Shown: positions 12,442 to 23,128 of the stretch, piece after piece | How the letters are laid out: each line of letters starts with the position of its first letter | How positions within the stretch are numbered: position 1 is the first letter of the stretch | DNA from: Prinia subflava | Lineage: Eukaryota > Chordata > Aves > Passeriformes > Cisticolidae | Assembly (NCBI RefSeq): GCF_021018805.1 | Contig: NC_086249.1 | Coordinates: 76,596,472 to 76,660,471 of the forward strand | Reading direction: 5' to 3' | DNA: 64,000 nt | Notes under the pieces: generated by a model | What the model was told of the DNA's origin: nothing | Databases searched by the model: none | The model's input: only the letters and a program-made list of their open reading frames with translations | Made by a program: the position numbers and the translations under genes

Positions 12442-12580
12442 CTGTTCATAAAGATTGAGAATTTTGTCTCTCTCAGCTGTTAAAACTTTGAAGTTATCCT
12501 GAATTTCTGTCATGACATTCATTTATTTTCCATGTTGACTCAAGTTCTTCGCAATCTCAATATTATCTCAATATTTGCAA
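12442..12580 (-). pseudogene. TSGA10: TSGA10 N-terminal exon block, frameshifted
   Basis: The 3' half reads MTEIQDNFKVLTAERDKIL then NLYEQ, matching the human AEIQGN..LKSERDKI..LLYEQ segment, and ends at a GT donor (12441-12440). The 5' half, with ANIEIIL and DCEELESTWKINECH, matches the start of the human protein but lies in other frames. The distance from DCEEL to TEIQ is 2 nt short of the human spacing. The upstream edge is not certain. Confidence 0.7.
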
Positions 12581-12599
12581 GACTTCTGGATCCGAAACC

Positions 12600-13570
12600 A
12601 CTCCTTAAAGAACATGGGGATACAGTGTTAAAGTAGAGAAACAAAACTTGAAACACTTTCTTATAATATCTGGTTTGAAAACTTCTACTATTGGTCCATT
12701 CCCATCTTATACATCCTTCTGTTTACAATCAATTAGTTTTTCTTCCTGGAAGTTATAATATTTAGTATTTTAACATGAGATATATTCTAAAAGATACATT
12801 CCTCCTCTTCCAAAGTGATTTCCCAAGTTCACTTGGATGGATGATTTCTTTTGTTTTTATGCTGCTGCCACAAGCAGAAGTTCACTTAGGACTTGAAGCT
12901 TAATACTTTCAGCAAATTCTCAGTCTCACATTTATAGCACTCTCTGTCCTTTTCCAGTGACTTAATAAAGGCATCAAGCCTTGAAGATGACTCCCTTGTC
13001 TTATCTCAGATTCTGTCTGTAAGATAACCTGCACTAGCATAAATGAGAGAATGCATGCACTGAAAACTTTTGTAATTACTGATACTTCAATGTAAAATGG
13101 ATAAATATACTCTTCAAAATTAAGCTGAAGAAGATAGCTAATTAAAATAAATATCCATATAATATTTTAAAGTAACTTTTGAATGTCTGTATTTTCTCTT
13201 TTTTGTTATATTGCAAAGATGCCTGAATGTCTTCCTAATATGAATCTAACAAGGAAGAAAGGGACATAAAAGTTAAATGTTAATTAACTTGAAATATATC
13301 AGTTCAAAACTAAGGGTAGATTTGTACTGGAATATATAATGAATTTTTAAATATGATAAAAAGTAGGCCACCATGTTTTTTTGAGGTCCATGAAAGGTGA
13401 ATTTTTTCAATGGAAATAAAGTGATGTGCTGTTGGAGTCCATGTTTCCATGGATCCTCCACAGAGAGTGAAAAGTACAGAGATAGAATTAAAGCCTTTAG
13501 AAAAATTAGAATATATAAAAGCTTTAAATGCACAAAGTAGAAATCTAACCCTTAGCTTTAAGTCTTACAT
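12600..13570. other. No gene recognised
   Basis: AT-rich DNA between the most 5' TSGA10 block recognised and a possible LTR. It presumably belonged to the first introns of TSGA10. No further coding homology was seen. Confidence 0.5.
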
Positions 13571-13579
13571 GCTCTAAGT

Positions 13580-14230
13580 CCTAGTTGTCAGTGTAGAAGG
13601 ACACAGCTTCAGGCCTTGCGATAGAGTGAAGACATAACAAAAATAGGGTAGACTGCTGTTTGTAACTCGTATGAACTTTATGTAGGGAAGACAGAGTTTT
13701 TCATATATGCTAGGATAGAGGTTTTTTACAATAACAAGATAGAACTTCAGGCTAGTAAGATAGAGTTTTGCGTTAATAGATATGTTATGTGCGTAGGTTT
13801 TGACGCTGATTTTCGTAGTTTTACGAACTTTAGAATTGTACCTAGATTGGTTAGTGTGTAGATAAAAAATATGAATATGCATTTTGCAATTTGGGATAAA
13901 AAGCCTCTGTGTCAGTCAGTCAGGGGGACGGATTGGAGGAATTGGTCGAGTGATCAATCTGATCAATCGATCCAACCTCCACCTCCTGCAGGCTGAGGAA
14001 GGAGCCTTGCCAGGGAGCCAAATGGGATTCTAAAGGTAGCCTGGGATCTGGGCCCTGGGGTCCCGTCCCTTCCTCCTGCGAGGAGGTGAAATCCAGGAAG
14101 TCATGTAAGAGCCTAAAACAGATTCTGAAGATAAACTGCAATTCTGAATTGCAGCCTGGAATTGCAAGTGAATTGCACCTCAAATTCCATTTGTTTAAGG
14201 GTAAACTAATGTAATTCTGAGTCACTACAA
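13580..14230 (+). mobile_element. Possible LTR-like element
   Basis: The segment starting near TGTCAGTGTAG has a base composition unlike its flanks, with scattered CpG. It has a clear TATA-type box (gggataaaaagcc, near 13893), followed by a gtcagtcagtcagg run where transcription could begin, then GC-richer sequence, as in an LTR passing into leader sequence. No second LTR, target duplication or protein similarity was found, so identity and ends are tentative. Confidence 0.3.
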
Positions 14231-14700
14231 AGAGTAATTTCTAGAAAGTGATTCCTACAATCGATTTTGGCATTCATACTAAAATTAATCATGTCCTAGG
14301 AGTACCTCTGATGATAAAGACAGCCTAGACATCTATTACAATCACCATCACTGCTGACATATCAATTAGATTAGGTGAATCCCATCATAATATACTGTTC
14401 TCTCTGGAAGAGTACTTTCAAGTTCTGCAGTTATATGCATTTCTCTAGTCCTCGGGAAGGGAACAGATCAGAGCAATCAAGCAATTGGCACCTTTGGTAC
14501 CTCACTGAGCATTGAGGACTCAAATTCACACACAGAATTTACACACAGTATTTGCTCACTCACAATACTATTTTTACCAACTAGTAAAAGAGCACTTTTT
14601 GGAAAACATGATAATATTTATATATCCTACAATACATACTTATACTACACTTGCCATGTAGTAAGAATTTACTGCTGACACACATATCACCACTGGTTTG
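14230..14700. other. No gene recognised
   Basis: AT-rich sequence with no coding, splice or repeat signal that I can support. Confidence 0.5.
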
Positions 14701-14709
14701 AAAAGAAAT

Positions 14710-15965
14710 ATGGATGAGCCAGGGAAGTACAGGCCAGTAACTGTTGTCTCAGTACCTGTCAAGATCATGGAGCAGATCCCCCTGGAAACTATCCTATGGC
14801 ACACAGAAAATAAGGAGGTAATTAGTGGCAGTCAATATGATTTCACCATGGCAAATCATGCCTGACAAATTTGGTGGCCTTCAACCAGGGGGTTACAGCA
14901 GTGGTGTAAAGTAAGTGGTGAGAAAAAAGCAACTGCTATCATCTACCTGGGCTTGTGCCAGGACATTTGACACTGTCCTGCACAATGTCCTTGTCCCTAA
15001 TCAGGAGAGACAGGGACTTCACAGATGAACCATTCTGTGGATAAGGAAATAGATGCACTCAAACTGGCCAATGACTCAATGTCCAGGTGGAGACCAGAGG
15101 TGCTCTTCAAGGGTTGATACTGGGCTGGTGCTGTTTAACATCTGTCAGTGACATGGACACAAGCTGAGAGGAGAATGGATGGAGAACAGCTCTGGGGAGA
15201 AGGACCTGGGGGTGCTGGTGGACAAGAAGTTCAACCTGAGCTGGCAATGTGGCCTTGCAGCCAGAAGGCCAACCACATCCTGGGCTGCAGGAAAAGAGAC
15301 AGGCCCAGCAGGGTAAAGGAGGTGGTTCTCCCTCTCTACTCTGCCCTCATGAGACCCCACCTGGAGTGCTGCATCCAGCTCTGGAGCCCCTAGTTCAAAA
15401 AAGACACTGATCTGTTGGAACAAGTCCAGAGGAGGGCCACTAAGCTGAGCAGAGGGCTGGAACACCTCTCCTATGATGACAGGCTGGCAGAGCTGGGGTT
15501 GTTCAGCCTGGAAAAGGCTTCAGAGAGATTCCAGTATCTAACCAGAGCTTCCAAGAAGGCTGCAGAGGGAAGCTCTGGTTAGGTACTGGAGTCTCTTTGA
15601 AGCCTTCTCCAGGCTGAACAACCCCAGCTGCTGCTGCTTCTTCCAAGAAGACTTTTCACAAGGGAATGTAGTGATAGAACAAGTGGGAATGACCTTAAGC
15701 TGAAGGAGGGAAGGTTTAAATTAGATAATAGGCAGGAATTGTATGTTTTCCAGAAGAATTCACTTCTTCTGAGGGTGATGAGGCATTGGAAGAGATTGCC
15801 TAAAAAGGCTGTGGAGTTCCCACAGCTGGGGTTGTTCAGCATTAGGCTGGATGGAGCCCTGAGCAACCTGGTCTAGTGGAAGGTGTCCCTGCCCATGGAA
15901 GGGGAGTTGGAACTAGGTGGTCTTTAAGGCCCCGTCCAACCCAAACTATTCTGTGACTGATTTCC
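14710..15965 (+). mobile_element. CR1 LINE, 3' half with reverse-transcriptase remnants
   Basis: Starts in sequence typical of the CR1 reverse-transcriptase domain (gtacaggccagtaactg, aagatcatggagcagatc, ctgacaaatttggtggcctt). It continues through the usual 3' region and ends with gtccaacccaaactattctg. It carries many substitutions and stops, large internal deletions, and a fold-back at 15491-15629. No intact open frame remains. Confidence 0.9.
15491..15629. repeat. 60-bp inverted repeat inside CR1
   Basis: Two arms (15491-15550 and 15570-15629) are reverse complements with only about five mismatches, separated by a 19-nt spacer. The arms are the CR1 phrase starting agctggggttgttcagcc and its inverted copy. 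It probably arose by template switching during reverse transcription or replication of the element. Confidence 0.85.
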
Positions 15966-18900
15966 TTGAGCCAGGAGTTCTGTAGGACAGAAGCCAAGCA
16001 GCTCTGATGGACATACTGACTTCTGGCTCAGTACCAGCACAACAGCTTACCTAAACAGCTTTCTAGCAAGCATGCCATCTCAACACTTTTATTTCCTTTA
16101 CTCTTGCTTTCCAAGATGATCATAATATCTGTTGTCCCTACAGGTGTATATGACTGAAAATCTACAGGCAAAACAAAAATCCTTTTTAAAAAAATGCATT
16201 GTAAAATCTTGTACAAAATTGTCAGTAAACCACTTTCCCTATTAATGCTGATATAAATATTTATGACCACTACTTTCATAGAAATTTTAATTATTTCTCT
16301 ACTTGGTTTCCTCTTGGAGGGGGGGGGCATTGAATAACTCTTATCTATGAAAATTCAACTTTCTGTATCAGGTTTATAGATATAGATAATTGTATATAAT
16401 ATACAATTTCTCAATAAACATTACTAAAGTCAAGGAAAAGTGCTCATATTTCTTTCTGGTTTTAAGTATAAATGAATACTGAGTGACTGGTTGCTGCCAC
16501 ATCTTTTTGAAAAGCTTTTCTGTTGGGGGAGGGAGTTAAGCCAAACTTCTCTTCAAATGACACAACACTCTCTCCACACCTTGGCAGATAAAAAGATGAC
16601 TTTCTCAAATAATGGTTAAATTCTTCATAGTTGTTTGGGGATGGAAACAGGAGGATGGATCATAAATTGGCACACCTAGACACATGCAATACCAGCACCC
16701 ATTGTTGCTTTGAGTGAAATTCTTTTAACGAATTCGTTTAAAGCACCTTTAACCCAAACCTCCTGGGCCCACCCATGAAGCACAGGCCTTGCCTGAGATT
16801 AATGCAAAAGCCTCAGCAAAAGGCAGGGAAAAGCAGCATGAGCAATGCTTACAGGTCAGAAGATTTCAGAGACAAAGCCAAGCAGCCAAGTCCTGCCAGT
16901 CCAGCCCCAGGAGAGAGATGGGTATCCTGAAACTGCCACAGCTGATCAGGCAGGACTGACAGCGAACTCAGGGAGCTCAGCTGAACACCTCTACTCTAAT
17001 GAGGTTCATCTCTTCCAGAAATTAATATTCAAGGAGACACTTTTACAGATGAAAACTCCAGCAATTGCCACACAATCTCTAAGGCCTGACAAGAACAAAA
17101 CAAGTCTTAGATCTAAGACTGACATAATCTTGTGAAAATAGCTTCCTTTAATTCAACCTTATCTTCTATCCAAAACTCATTTAATTTATGTATCTATTTG
17201 TAAGACTATGTGCCAGTTGTATCATCCAGAATAAATATTACTCTTTGAGAATAAATATTACTCTTTGCACTACACTTGTTCCTTGACAGTGTCAAACATT
17301 AGCTTCACACATGATAAACTCCAGCCTGAACTCACTTCTGAGTTTTAATGCCAGGACTAACTTATCAGTCATTGTGAAGTTAATACATCAGAGCACTATG
17401 AGGCTAATTAAGCTTTTCTTTATTCCACCAAAAAAATAATTTGAGAGAAATTACTGCTTATGTTTTCTTATACAGGAAATCTTTTGCTTATTTACAGTAT
17501 GTCTGGCTGCATGTATCTTCTTGGAATAGCACAGAAAGGGACAAGCAGGCTGGTGCCTTTGAAGAAAGTGATGCAAAAAGGGTAAGGAGGCTGCGTGAAC
17601 CCTGGGACTCCTATTGCCTGCTCATGGCAAGGATATAAACAGCCTTTGAAAGAGGATGCTTTAGGTAGTCCCAAAGTCAAGTTGAGAAACCAGGCAAAAT
17701 GTCCTCTCTTCACTGCTAGCCCTGGCACAGGTTTAATATTCTGGAAACAGTGCAGGGTGAATAATGGGGTGTTTTGGCAAGCAGCCACTATTAAGCACTC
17801 ATGGATACAGCTTGCCTTTTCAGACATTAGGGGTGAATAACACCTCTGGAACACAATCCTCACCTAAAGCCAGAAAAGAAATTGGAAGATTTTTAACTTC
17901 CAGAAACAGAGCTAGAGAAACAAGTCTTTTCCTTTTCCCTTTCCCCATCCTGGATTTCAGATTTTGGCATGGTGGAAGGGGAGACTCTGCATTATCATGT
18001 CCAAAAGAAACGTGAAAAGGGCATTTCATGTTTTCACAACTTTAACAAAATCTTTCTTCATGAAAATTCATTTTAGGAGTGAAATTATACAGTTTACTTG
18101 GTTTTGCTCTGGTATGTCTGAGGAATCCTCTAAGGGACATATGGTGAATTATCTTTTATATCTTAATGCTGGTTAATGTTGTGCAGAGCAGTTGCATCGG
18201 TATTTGTATACCAAAAAAATGCTTTCTTGATCAAAAAAGAGATTAAAATCATATACAGGATTGTTTTCAAAAGTGAAGATAATAATTGGTGTATCTTACA
18301 GATATGTGATTTATACAATAGTAGTTGGGACATAAAAAAAATTAAACATCCAATCCAGAAGAAATAAATAAATCATGGTGTGCATTTAAAAATTCATACT
18401 TTTTGTTAATTGTCAGAATATTTTTCACTAACTTGATAGATTTGTCTTCAACAATAGGAAGGCATTTATAGTTGCATGTGTATTTCATCCTTCAGCTTAT
18501 CAGAAAAAGACCCATGACATTTTTATCTGTCCACCTAGCATTCTACACACTTTACCTTTTTTAGCAAATTATGATTCTAACTATGAAAACAGTTTTTGAC
18601 AAGAAAAACACAGATTGCAACAGCTCTCAGTAGGTTTTTAGGGACACCTCGTGGCAAAATGACACATTGCAAACGTTCAAGAATCAAGTGCCAAAATGGA
18701 GACGAGTGGTCCCACATTTTTGGGGGGGTTTTAGTAACATCAGTTGTCTCACAAGACACATTTCCATGCTTCTGACTAGTGCCAGAATTCATCTTTGCAT
18801 TTTGTCACCTGCCTTCAACATTGATTTCCAGCATATTTTTATGGACAAAAGTCCATATGCTTTTTACCCTGTGCATTACAGAATAGTTCACCACAGTGAA

Positions 18901-19620
18901 AAATTATTACCGGTCTATTTCATCTAAAAGTTATGTCCATTTCAAATTGCTTTTAAAATTGTGGGGTTTTTTTTAATGTGACAGTACAACATTAAAGGTG
19001 CTGGCACACAGATTACATCAAGCTCCTTTTAGAGTCTGTTTCTCTCACCAATCACCACCAGTACACATTGTGATGGTTTCCTACTTTTTAGTTACCCTAC
19101 TACACCACACAATTCTTTTATGGCAGAATGGAAGACAAAAGCATGTAGTGTACCTTTTAGAAATGCACATTCATGAACAAGAGAAATACAGCACATATTC
19201 GCCCATAGGGATACTACTGTGGATAAAAAACTTCAGCTGGCATTGTCCCACAGTACAAGCTTAAGCACAGTAAGCCTACACACAGACAACAGCTTTTGAA
19301 GAAGAAATATAGCTAAGGCCTGGTAGACTTTAAGAATGGCTTAAATGCAAATCTGAAGACAATCTGCTGCCGGCAATACATCTAGTCTTTGATCACTTTC
19401 CAGTTTGCTAATGAATTATGCTATTGACATTTAGCTTCTATATATTCATGAGCACCATAGAGAGTGTATTTCACAAGACTCCCTACATTTGTGTTAACTC
19501 TGTCTCCTTGTGAACTCATAAAAGCTTGTAGCATCCAGCATATCCTTCAGAGAGGAACTGCATATCTGAGTCTTGCAAGAAAAATCATCCATTCTATTGT
19601 GTACCGGCCTCTCATTGCCC
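15966..19620. other. No gene recognised
   Basis: About 3.6 kb of AT-rich DNA. Open frames are short, overlap on both strands and show no recognisable domain. It includes a G run at 16319-16327 and a near-perfect direct repeat of gagaataaatattactcttt near 17230-17270. If TSGA10 had 5' non-coding exons they could lie here, but none can be identified. Confidence 0.5.
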
Positions 19621-19624
19621 TGTA

Positions 19625-19965
19625 AATATTGTGGGCAATGCCCAAAAGTATCTGAAGTGAAGGTGTGAAGAGGATGAAGTCAGGCTCTTCTTGGAGGTGC
19701 CAATCAATAGAATGAGAAGCAATAGCCAGAAATTGATGCACAGGAAATTCTATCTGAACATGAGGAAAACCTTCACTGTGGAAGTGACCGAGCACGGGAA
19801 TACCCTGCCCAGAGAGGGTATGGAGTTTCCCTAACTGGAGATTCTCAAGAACCGTCTGACACGATCCTGTGCAATGTGCTCTGGGATCACCCTGCTTGGG
19901 CACGAGGTTGGACCAGATGTCCCACTGTGGTCCCTTCCAACCCGACCTGTGATTCTGTGACCTGG
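19625..19965 (+). mobile_element. CR1 LINE 3' end
   Basis: Contains aggaaattctatctgaacat, gaggaaaaccttcactgtgg, ctgcccagagagggtatgga and the terminal ggtcccttccaacccgacc followed by tgattctgtga. Its 3' end abuts the CpG island of the LIPT1 promoter. Confidence 0.9.
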
Positions 19966-20470
19966 TCATTCTCGCTCTCCCCAGCTCCCTCCCCCGCCCA
20001 GTGCCGTGGCTGTGCTGGGACAGGCGGGACCCCGGCACTCACCGAGCACCGAGCCGCGCCCGCAGCCCGCCGCCCCCGGCCCTCCCCGGCCGCCGCCCCC
20101 GGCCCTCCTCGGCCGCCGCCCCCGGCCCTCCCCGGCCGCCGCCCCCGGCCCTCCTCGGCCGCCGCCCCCGGCCCTCCCCGGCCGCCGCCCCCGGCCCTCC
20201 CCGGCCGCCGCCCCCGGCCCTCCTCGGCCGCCGCCCTCGGCCCTCCCCGGCCGCACTGCAGGCGTAGCGCCCGCCCCCAGCACCTCTCACCCGGGAAGCG
20301 GAAGGCGCTCCCGAGGCCGCCGGCTCCAGGGAGCCCGCAGGGACAGGGACGGGCGCCGGGACCGCTCCGCTGCCCGCTGTGAGTAGCGCCGGGCGCCCGG
20401 CGGGGCTGTGCGGGCGGGGACGCGGCGCCGGGGCCTGAGGGGGCGCCGCGCCAGGAACCCAATGGAAAAG
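19966..20470. promoter_or_regulatory. CpG island, LIPT1 promoter and probable divergent TSGA10 promoter
   Basis: A sharp switch to very GC-rich, CpG-dense DNA just upstream of LIPT1. On the plus strand a GTGAGT donor at 20379-20384 could end a non-coding first exon. The matching acceptor (cttcctttggcctttcag, ending 20578) precedes the LIPT1 coding exon. In other vertebrates TSGA10 diverges from here, so the island is probably bidirectional. The transcription start is not directly visible. Confidence 0.7.
20067..20250. repeat. 23-bp GC-rich minisatellite, 8 copies
   Basis: Exactly eight tandem units of 23 bp (184 bp) of the form ccgccgcccccggccctcc followed by ccgg or tcgg. Differences are almost all C/T. 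Because 23 is not a multiple of three, every frame on both strands stays open and gives spurious proline- or glycine-rich frames, so none is called as a gene. Confidence 0.95.
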
Positions 20471-20578
20471 AAGGCAGAAACCCCTAACAAAGCTGCACTG
20501 CGCAAAGTGAAACCGCATTAGCAAGGCTGCGTTGAGTGAGGGGAAAACACACATTGCTTTCTTCCTTTGGCCTTTCAG

Positions 20579-20766
20579 GCACCAGGCACCGCGAGGAGCA
20601 GCTGCTCTGACGCCCCGGGAACGCGTGTGCTGCTGTGGGAAGAGCGCGACTGTCCCGTGCCCGCCGCCGGCATTTCAGTTCTGTCACAGGAGCCGGCTCT
20701 TCTCCTGCCGCATTCAGCATTAGCGGGGCAGGCATCCCTTCCATCCGCTGTCCAGTTATTAAAAAC
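20579..20766 (+). other. LIPT1: LIPT1 5' untranslated part of coding exon
   Basis: The stretch from a strong polypyrimidine-AG acceptor (AG at 20577-20578) to the LIPT1 start codon contains no ATG in any frame. This supports 20767 as the first start codon on the spliced message. Confidence 0.6.
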
Positions 20767-21885
20767 ATGGTACTCCAGTCATTAAAAAACTGCCTTTGGC
20801 TGTCCTGCATCCTCAGGACTCCAAAAGCTTGCTTCTGGAGCACAGTTAGTGGAGGCCTCATTATCCAGTCTGTTTCTAATGATGTTTACCAAAATCTAGC
20901 TGTGGAAGACTGGATCCATGACCACATGGATTTAGAAAAGCAACAGGTCCTTTTCCTTTGGAGAAATTCCCCTGCTGTGGTAATAGGGAGACATCAGAAT
21001 CCCTGGCAGGAATGCAACCTCAGGCTATTGAGGCAAAAAAACATAAAACTAGCCAGGAGAAGAAGTGGAGGAGGGACAGTTTACCATGACTTAGGTAATA
21101 TCAATTTGACTTTCTTCACAACCAGAAAAAAATACGAACGAATGGGAAACCTGAAGCTCATTGTGAAGGCACTGAAAGCCTTGCGACCCCAGTTAGATGT
21201 ACATGTCACTGACAGATATGACATCTTGCTAGACAGGCAATACAAAATCTCAGGCACTGCTGCAAAGCTGGGAAGGACAAGTGCTTATCACCACTGTACC
21301 TTACTCTGTAATGCAGATAAGTTTGTTTTATCTTCTGTGCTAAAAAGTCCTTATAAAGGGCTGAAGAGCAATGCCACTCCCAGCGTGCCTGCCTCAGTGA
21401 AAAATCTCTTTGAAGAGGATGCCAGTTTAACTTCTGAGATGCTCCTGGATGCCATTGCTAAAGAATATGCTGTGCAACACCAGATAGATCACCATATCAC
21501 CTTAATAAATCCAGCTGATGAGACTCTGCTTCCTGGAATTAGTAACAAAACTGAAGAACTACAAACCTGGGAATGGGTGTATGGAAAGACACCAAAGTTC
21601 AGTGTTAGCACATGTCTTAACATGGCCCATAAAGATTCTGTTCTTGACGTTAAAGTAAATCTGGATGTAAAGCATGGAAGGATTGAAGTCTGTAACATTG
21701 ATCTGCCAGAACAGTGGCTGCCACCAGGACTGTGCAGTGAACTGGTCAAGAGTCTTACTGGCAGTAAGTTTTGTCCAAACGAAATCACTACTCTAGTGAC
21801 AACATTGCTAAGAGCGTGTCCACAGGACGATGAGTTGCACAGCAGGTGGAGCCTACTATGTGAGAATATGATAAGGTTAATGTGA
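20767..21885 (+). CDS. LIPT1: Lipoyl amidotransferase LIPT1, mitochondrial
   Basis: LIPT1 transfers lipoyl groups to the E2 subunits of mitochondrial 2-oxoacid dehydrogenases, working downstream of LIPT2 and LIAS on the glycine cleavage H protein. The single uninterrupted frame encodes 372 residues, against 373 in human. Visible features are an amphipathic N-terminus suited to mitochondrial import, [20 protein letters not shown], the family signature [20 protein letters not shown], and KISGTAAKL with the conserved lysine of the lipoate ligase fold. The C-terminal accessory domain begins around residue 260. The start is the first ATG after a good splice acceptor. The coding region in one exon and the position beside TSGA10 and MITD1 are as in other vertebrates. 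No disruption is seen. Confidence 0.97.
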   Translation: MVLQSLKNCLWLSCILRTPKACFWSTVSGGLIIQSVSNDVYQNLAVEDWIHDHMDLEKQQVLFLWRNSPAVVIGRHQNPWQECNLRLLRQKNIKLARRRSGGGTVYHDLGNINLTFFTTRKKYERMGNLKLIVKALKALRPQLDVHVTDRYDILLDRQYKISGTAAKLGRTSAYHHCTLLCNADKFVLSSVLKSPYKGLKSNATPSVPASVKNLFEEDASLTSEMLLDAIAKEYAVQHQIDHHITLINPADETLLPGISNKTEELQTWEWVYGKTPKFSVSTCLNMAHKDSVLDVKVNLDVKHGRIEVCNIDLPEQWLPPGLCSELVKSLTGSKFCPNEITTLVTTLLRACPQDDELHSRWSLLCENMIRLM

Positions 21886-21948
21886 CTTGCATTTTGAAAA
21901 TGTAAGTTAAAATTCTGCTGCTTTTTTATTTAATGTATTGAAATCAAA

Positions 21949-21954
21949 ATTAAA
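21949..21954 (+). terminator. Possible LIPT1 polyadenylation signal (ATTAAA)
   Basis: ATTAAA variant 64 bases after the LIPT1 stop codon in an AT-rich 3' region. There is no independent support for its use. Confidence 0.3.
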
Positions 21955-22884
21955 ACATTCACTAATAAGAGAAAAATTCAGCTTGTGGAAAACAAACTGT
22001 TCGATTTTGTGCTTTTGTTTAATATTACAATTAAATTTCACACTGCCTGCACCTGATGTTCCCAAAGTGCAGGGCTGAAAACACTGCTGACAAGACATAA
22101 TTGCTGTTTGAATCAGGGAATAAGGTGGGGGCATCCCAAATGGGCCCTGTAGCAGAGAAGGTACAAGTGGCTGACACAGATGGAGTGGGGTAGGTGTAAA
22201 GTTGGTGTTGTGCTGCTGCACTGGATGCCCCAGTCTGCATCCTGCTCCTTGTGGCGAGTAGCCCAAAGGCTGTGTCACAGCCAGTGAGCTGTGTGGAGAG
22301 GGATGTTCCCCGGTTTCTGACTGAAAGTCCTTTCCTGCAGACTGCTGGTGCCGCTGTGCCTCTGCTGTACAAGCACTGTAGTGAGCTCAGCTCACCACTG
22401 AATCACTGTAAATCCACCCTGGGTTAGGGCTGTTGTCCATGCATGTGCAAGAGGAGGGCAAGATTAGGAAGTTCAGTGTGGGGCTTTATGTGATGAAGGC
22501 AGGAGAGACTAACTGGGACAGAGGCCACGTGTGCCTCCTCTGTTCCTGTCCCTGTCACAAAGCTGGGAATCCCTGCTGCCATGGGTACTGGTATCAAAGC
22601 TAAACATTTGGAAATGCAAATACAAATTAGGAGAAAGAGGTTCTTTATGTTAGCAACTAGCAGATTTTCTCATAAAAGGCAACAATTAACTGAAAGTGAC
22701 AGTTTTAATGTTAAATAATAGCTGTATATATAGTAAAATTATGAAAGGCTCAAGATGTATTTTAACTGTTGTTGAAGAATAAGTGTAATGCAATTTTGAT
22801 TAGGTCAGAACAGATACCTGAAAGAAGGCTGTGGCCAGGGTGGGGTTTGGGCTTTTCTCCCAGGTAACCAGTGACAGGACAAGA

Positions 22885-23128
22885 GGACACAGCCCCAAGC
22901 AGCACCAGGGGAGGTTTAGGCTGGGCATTAGGAAATAATTCTTCACAGAAAGAGTGATTAGACACTGGAATGGCTGCCCAGGGAGGTGGTGGAGTCACCA
23001 TCCCTGGAGGTGTTTAAGAAAAGACTGGATGTGGCACTCAATGCCATGGTCTCGTTGACAAGGTGATGCTAGGTCATAGGTTGGACTCAAAGCTCTTCTC
23101 CAGCCTAATTAATTCTATGATTCTCTGT
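22885..23128 (+). mobile_element. CR1 LINE 3' fragment
   Basis: Contains ggtttaggctgggcattagg, attcttcacagaaagagtg, gctgcccagggaggtggtgg and a terminal attctatgattctctg. It lies between LIPT1 and MITD1, possibly within the MITD1 3' untranslated region on the other strand. Confidence 0.9.

Larger units (their letters stand above)
533..12580 (-). pseudogene. TSGA10: TSGA10 relic, coiled-coil sperm protein, multiple disruptions
   Basis: Nine blocks on the minus strand align in order with vertebrate TSGA10, a coiled-coil protein of the sperm tail and centrosome: about 12580-12442, 12105-11931, 9269-9118, 8085-7969, 7177-7023, 6171-6061, 5503-5319, 1145-949 and 631-533. Gene order also fits, since TSGA10 is the divergent neighbour of LIPT1. 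Most blocks keep canonical splice sites, but the reading frame is broken by stops at 12079-12081, 9144-9146, 8040-8042, 7977-7979 and 7161-7163, and by deletions in the 5503-5319 and 12580-12442 exons. Several stops fall where the human protein has Arg or Gln, as expected from single C-to-T changes in CGA or CAA. Three blocks (6171-6061, 1145-949, 631-533) remain open. The last coding exon would lie left of the window, and some middle exons were not found. Homology was judged against my memory of the human protein. Confidence 0.85.

Noticed and set aside
19876..20554. Several long overlapping open frames rich in Pro/Arg or Gly/Arg on both strands
   Set aside because: They come from the 23-bp minisatellite, whose period leaves every frame open. 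No gene-like feature supports them.
20635..20766. In-frame Arg-rich extension upstream of LIPT1
   Set aside because: It lacks an ATG. The first ATG on the spliced message is at 20767 and gives the expected family length.
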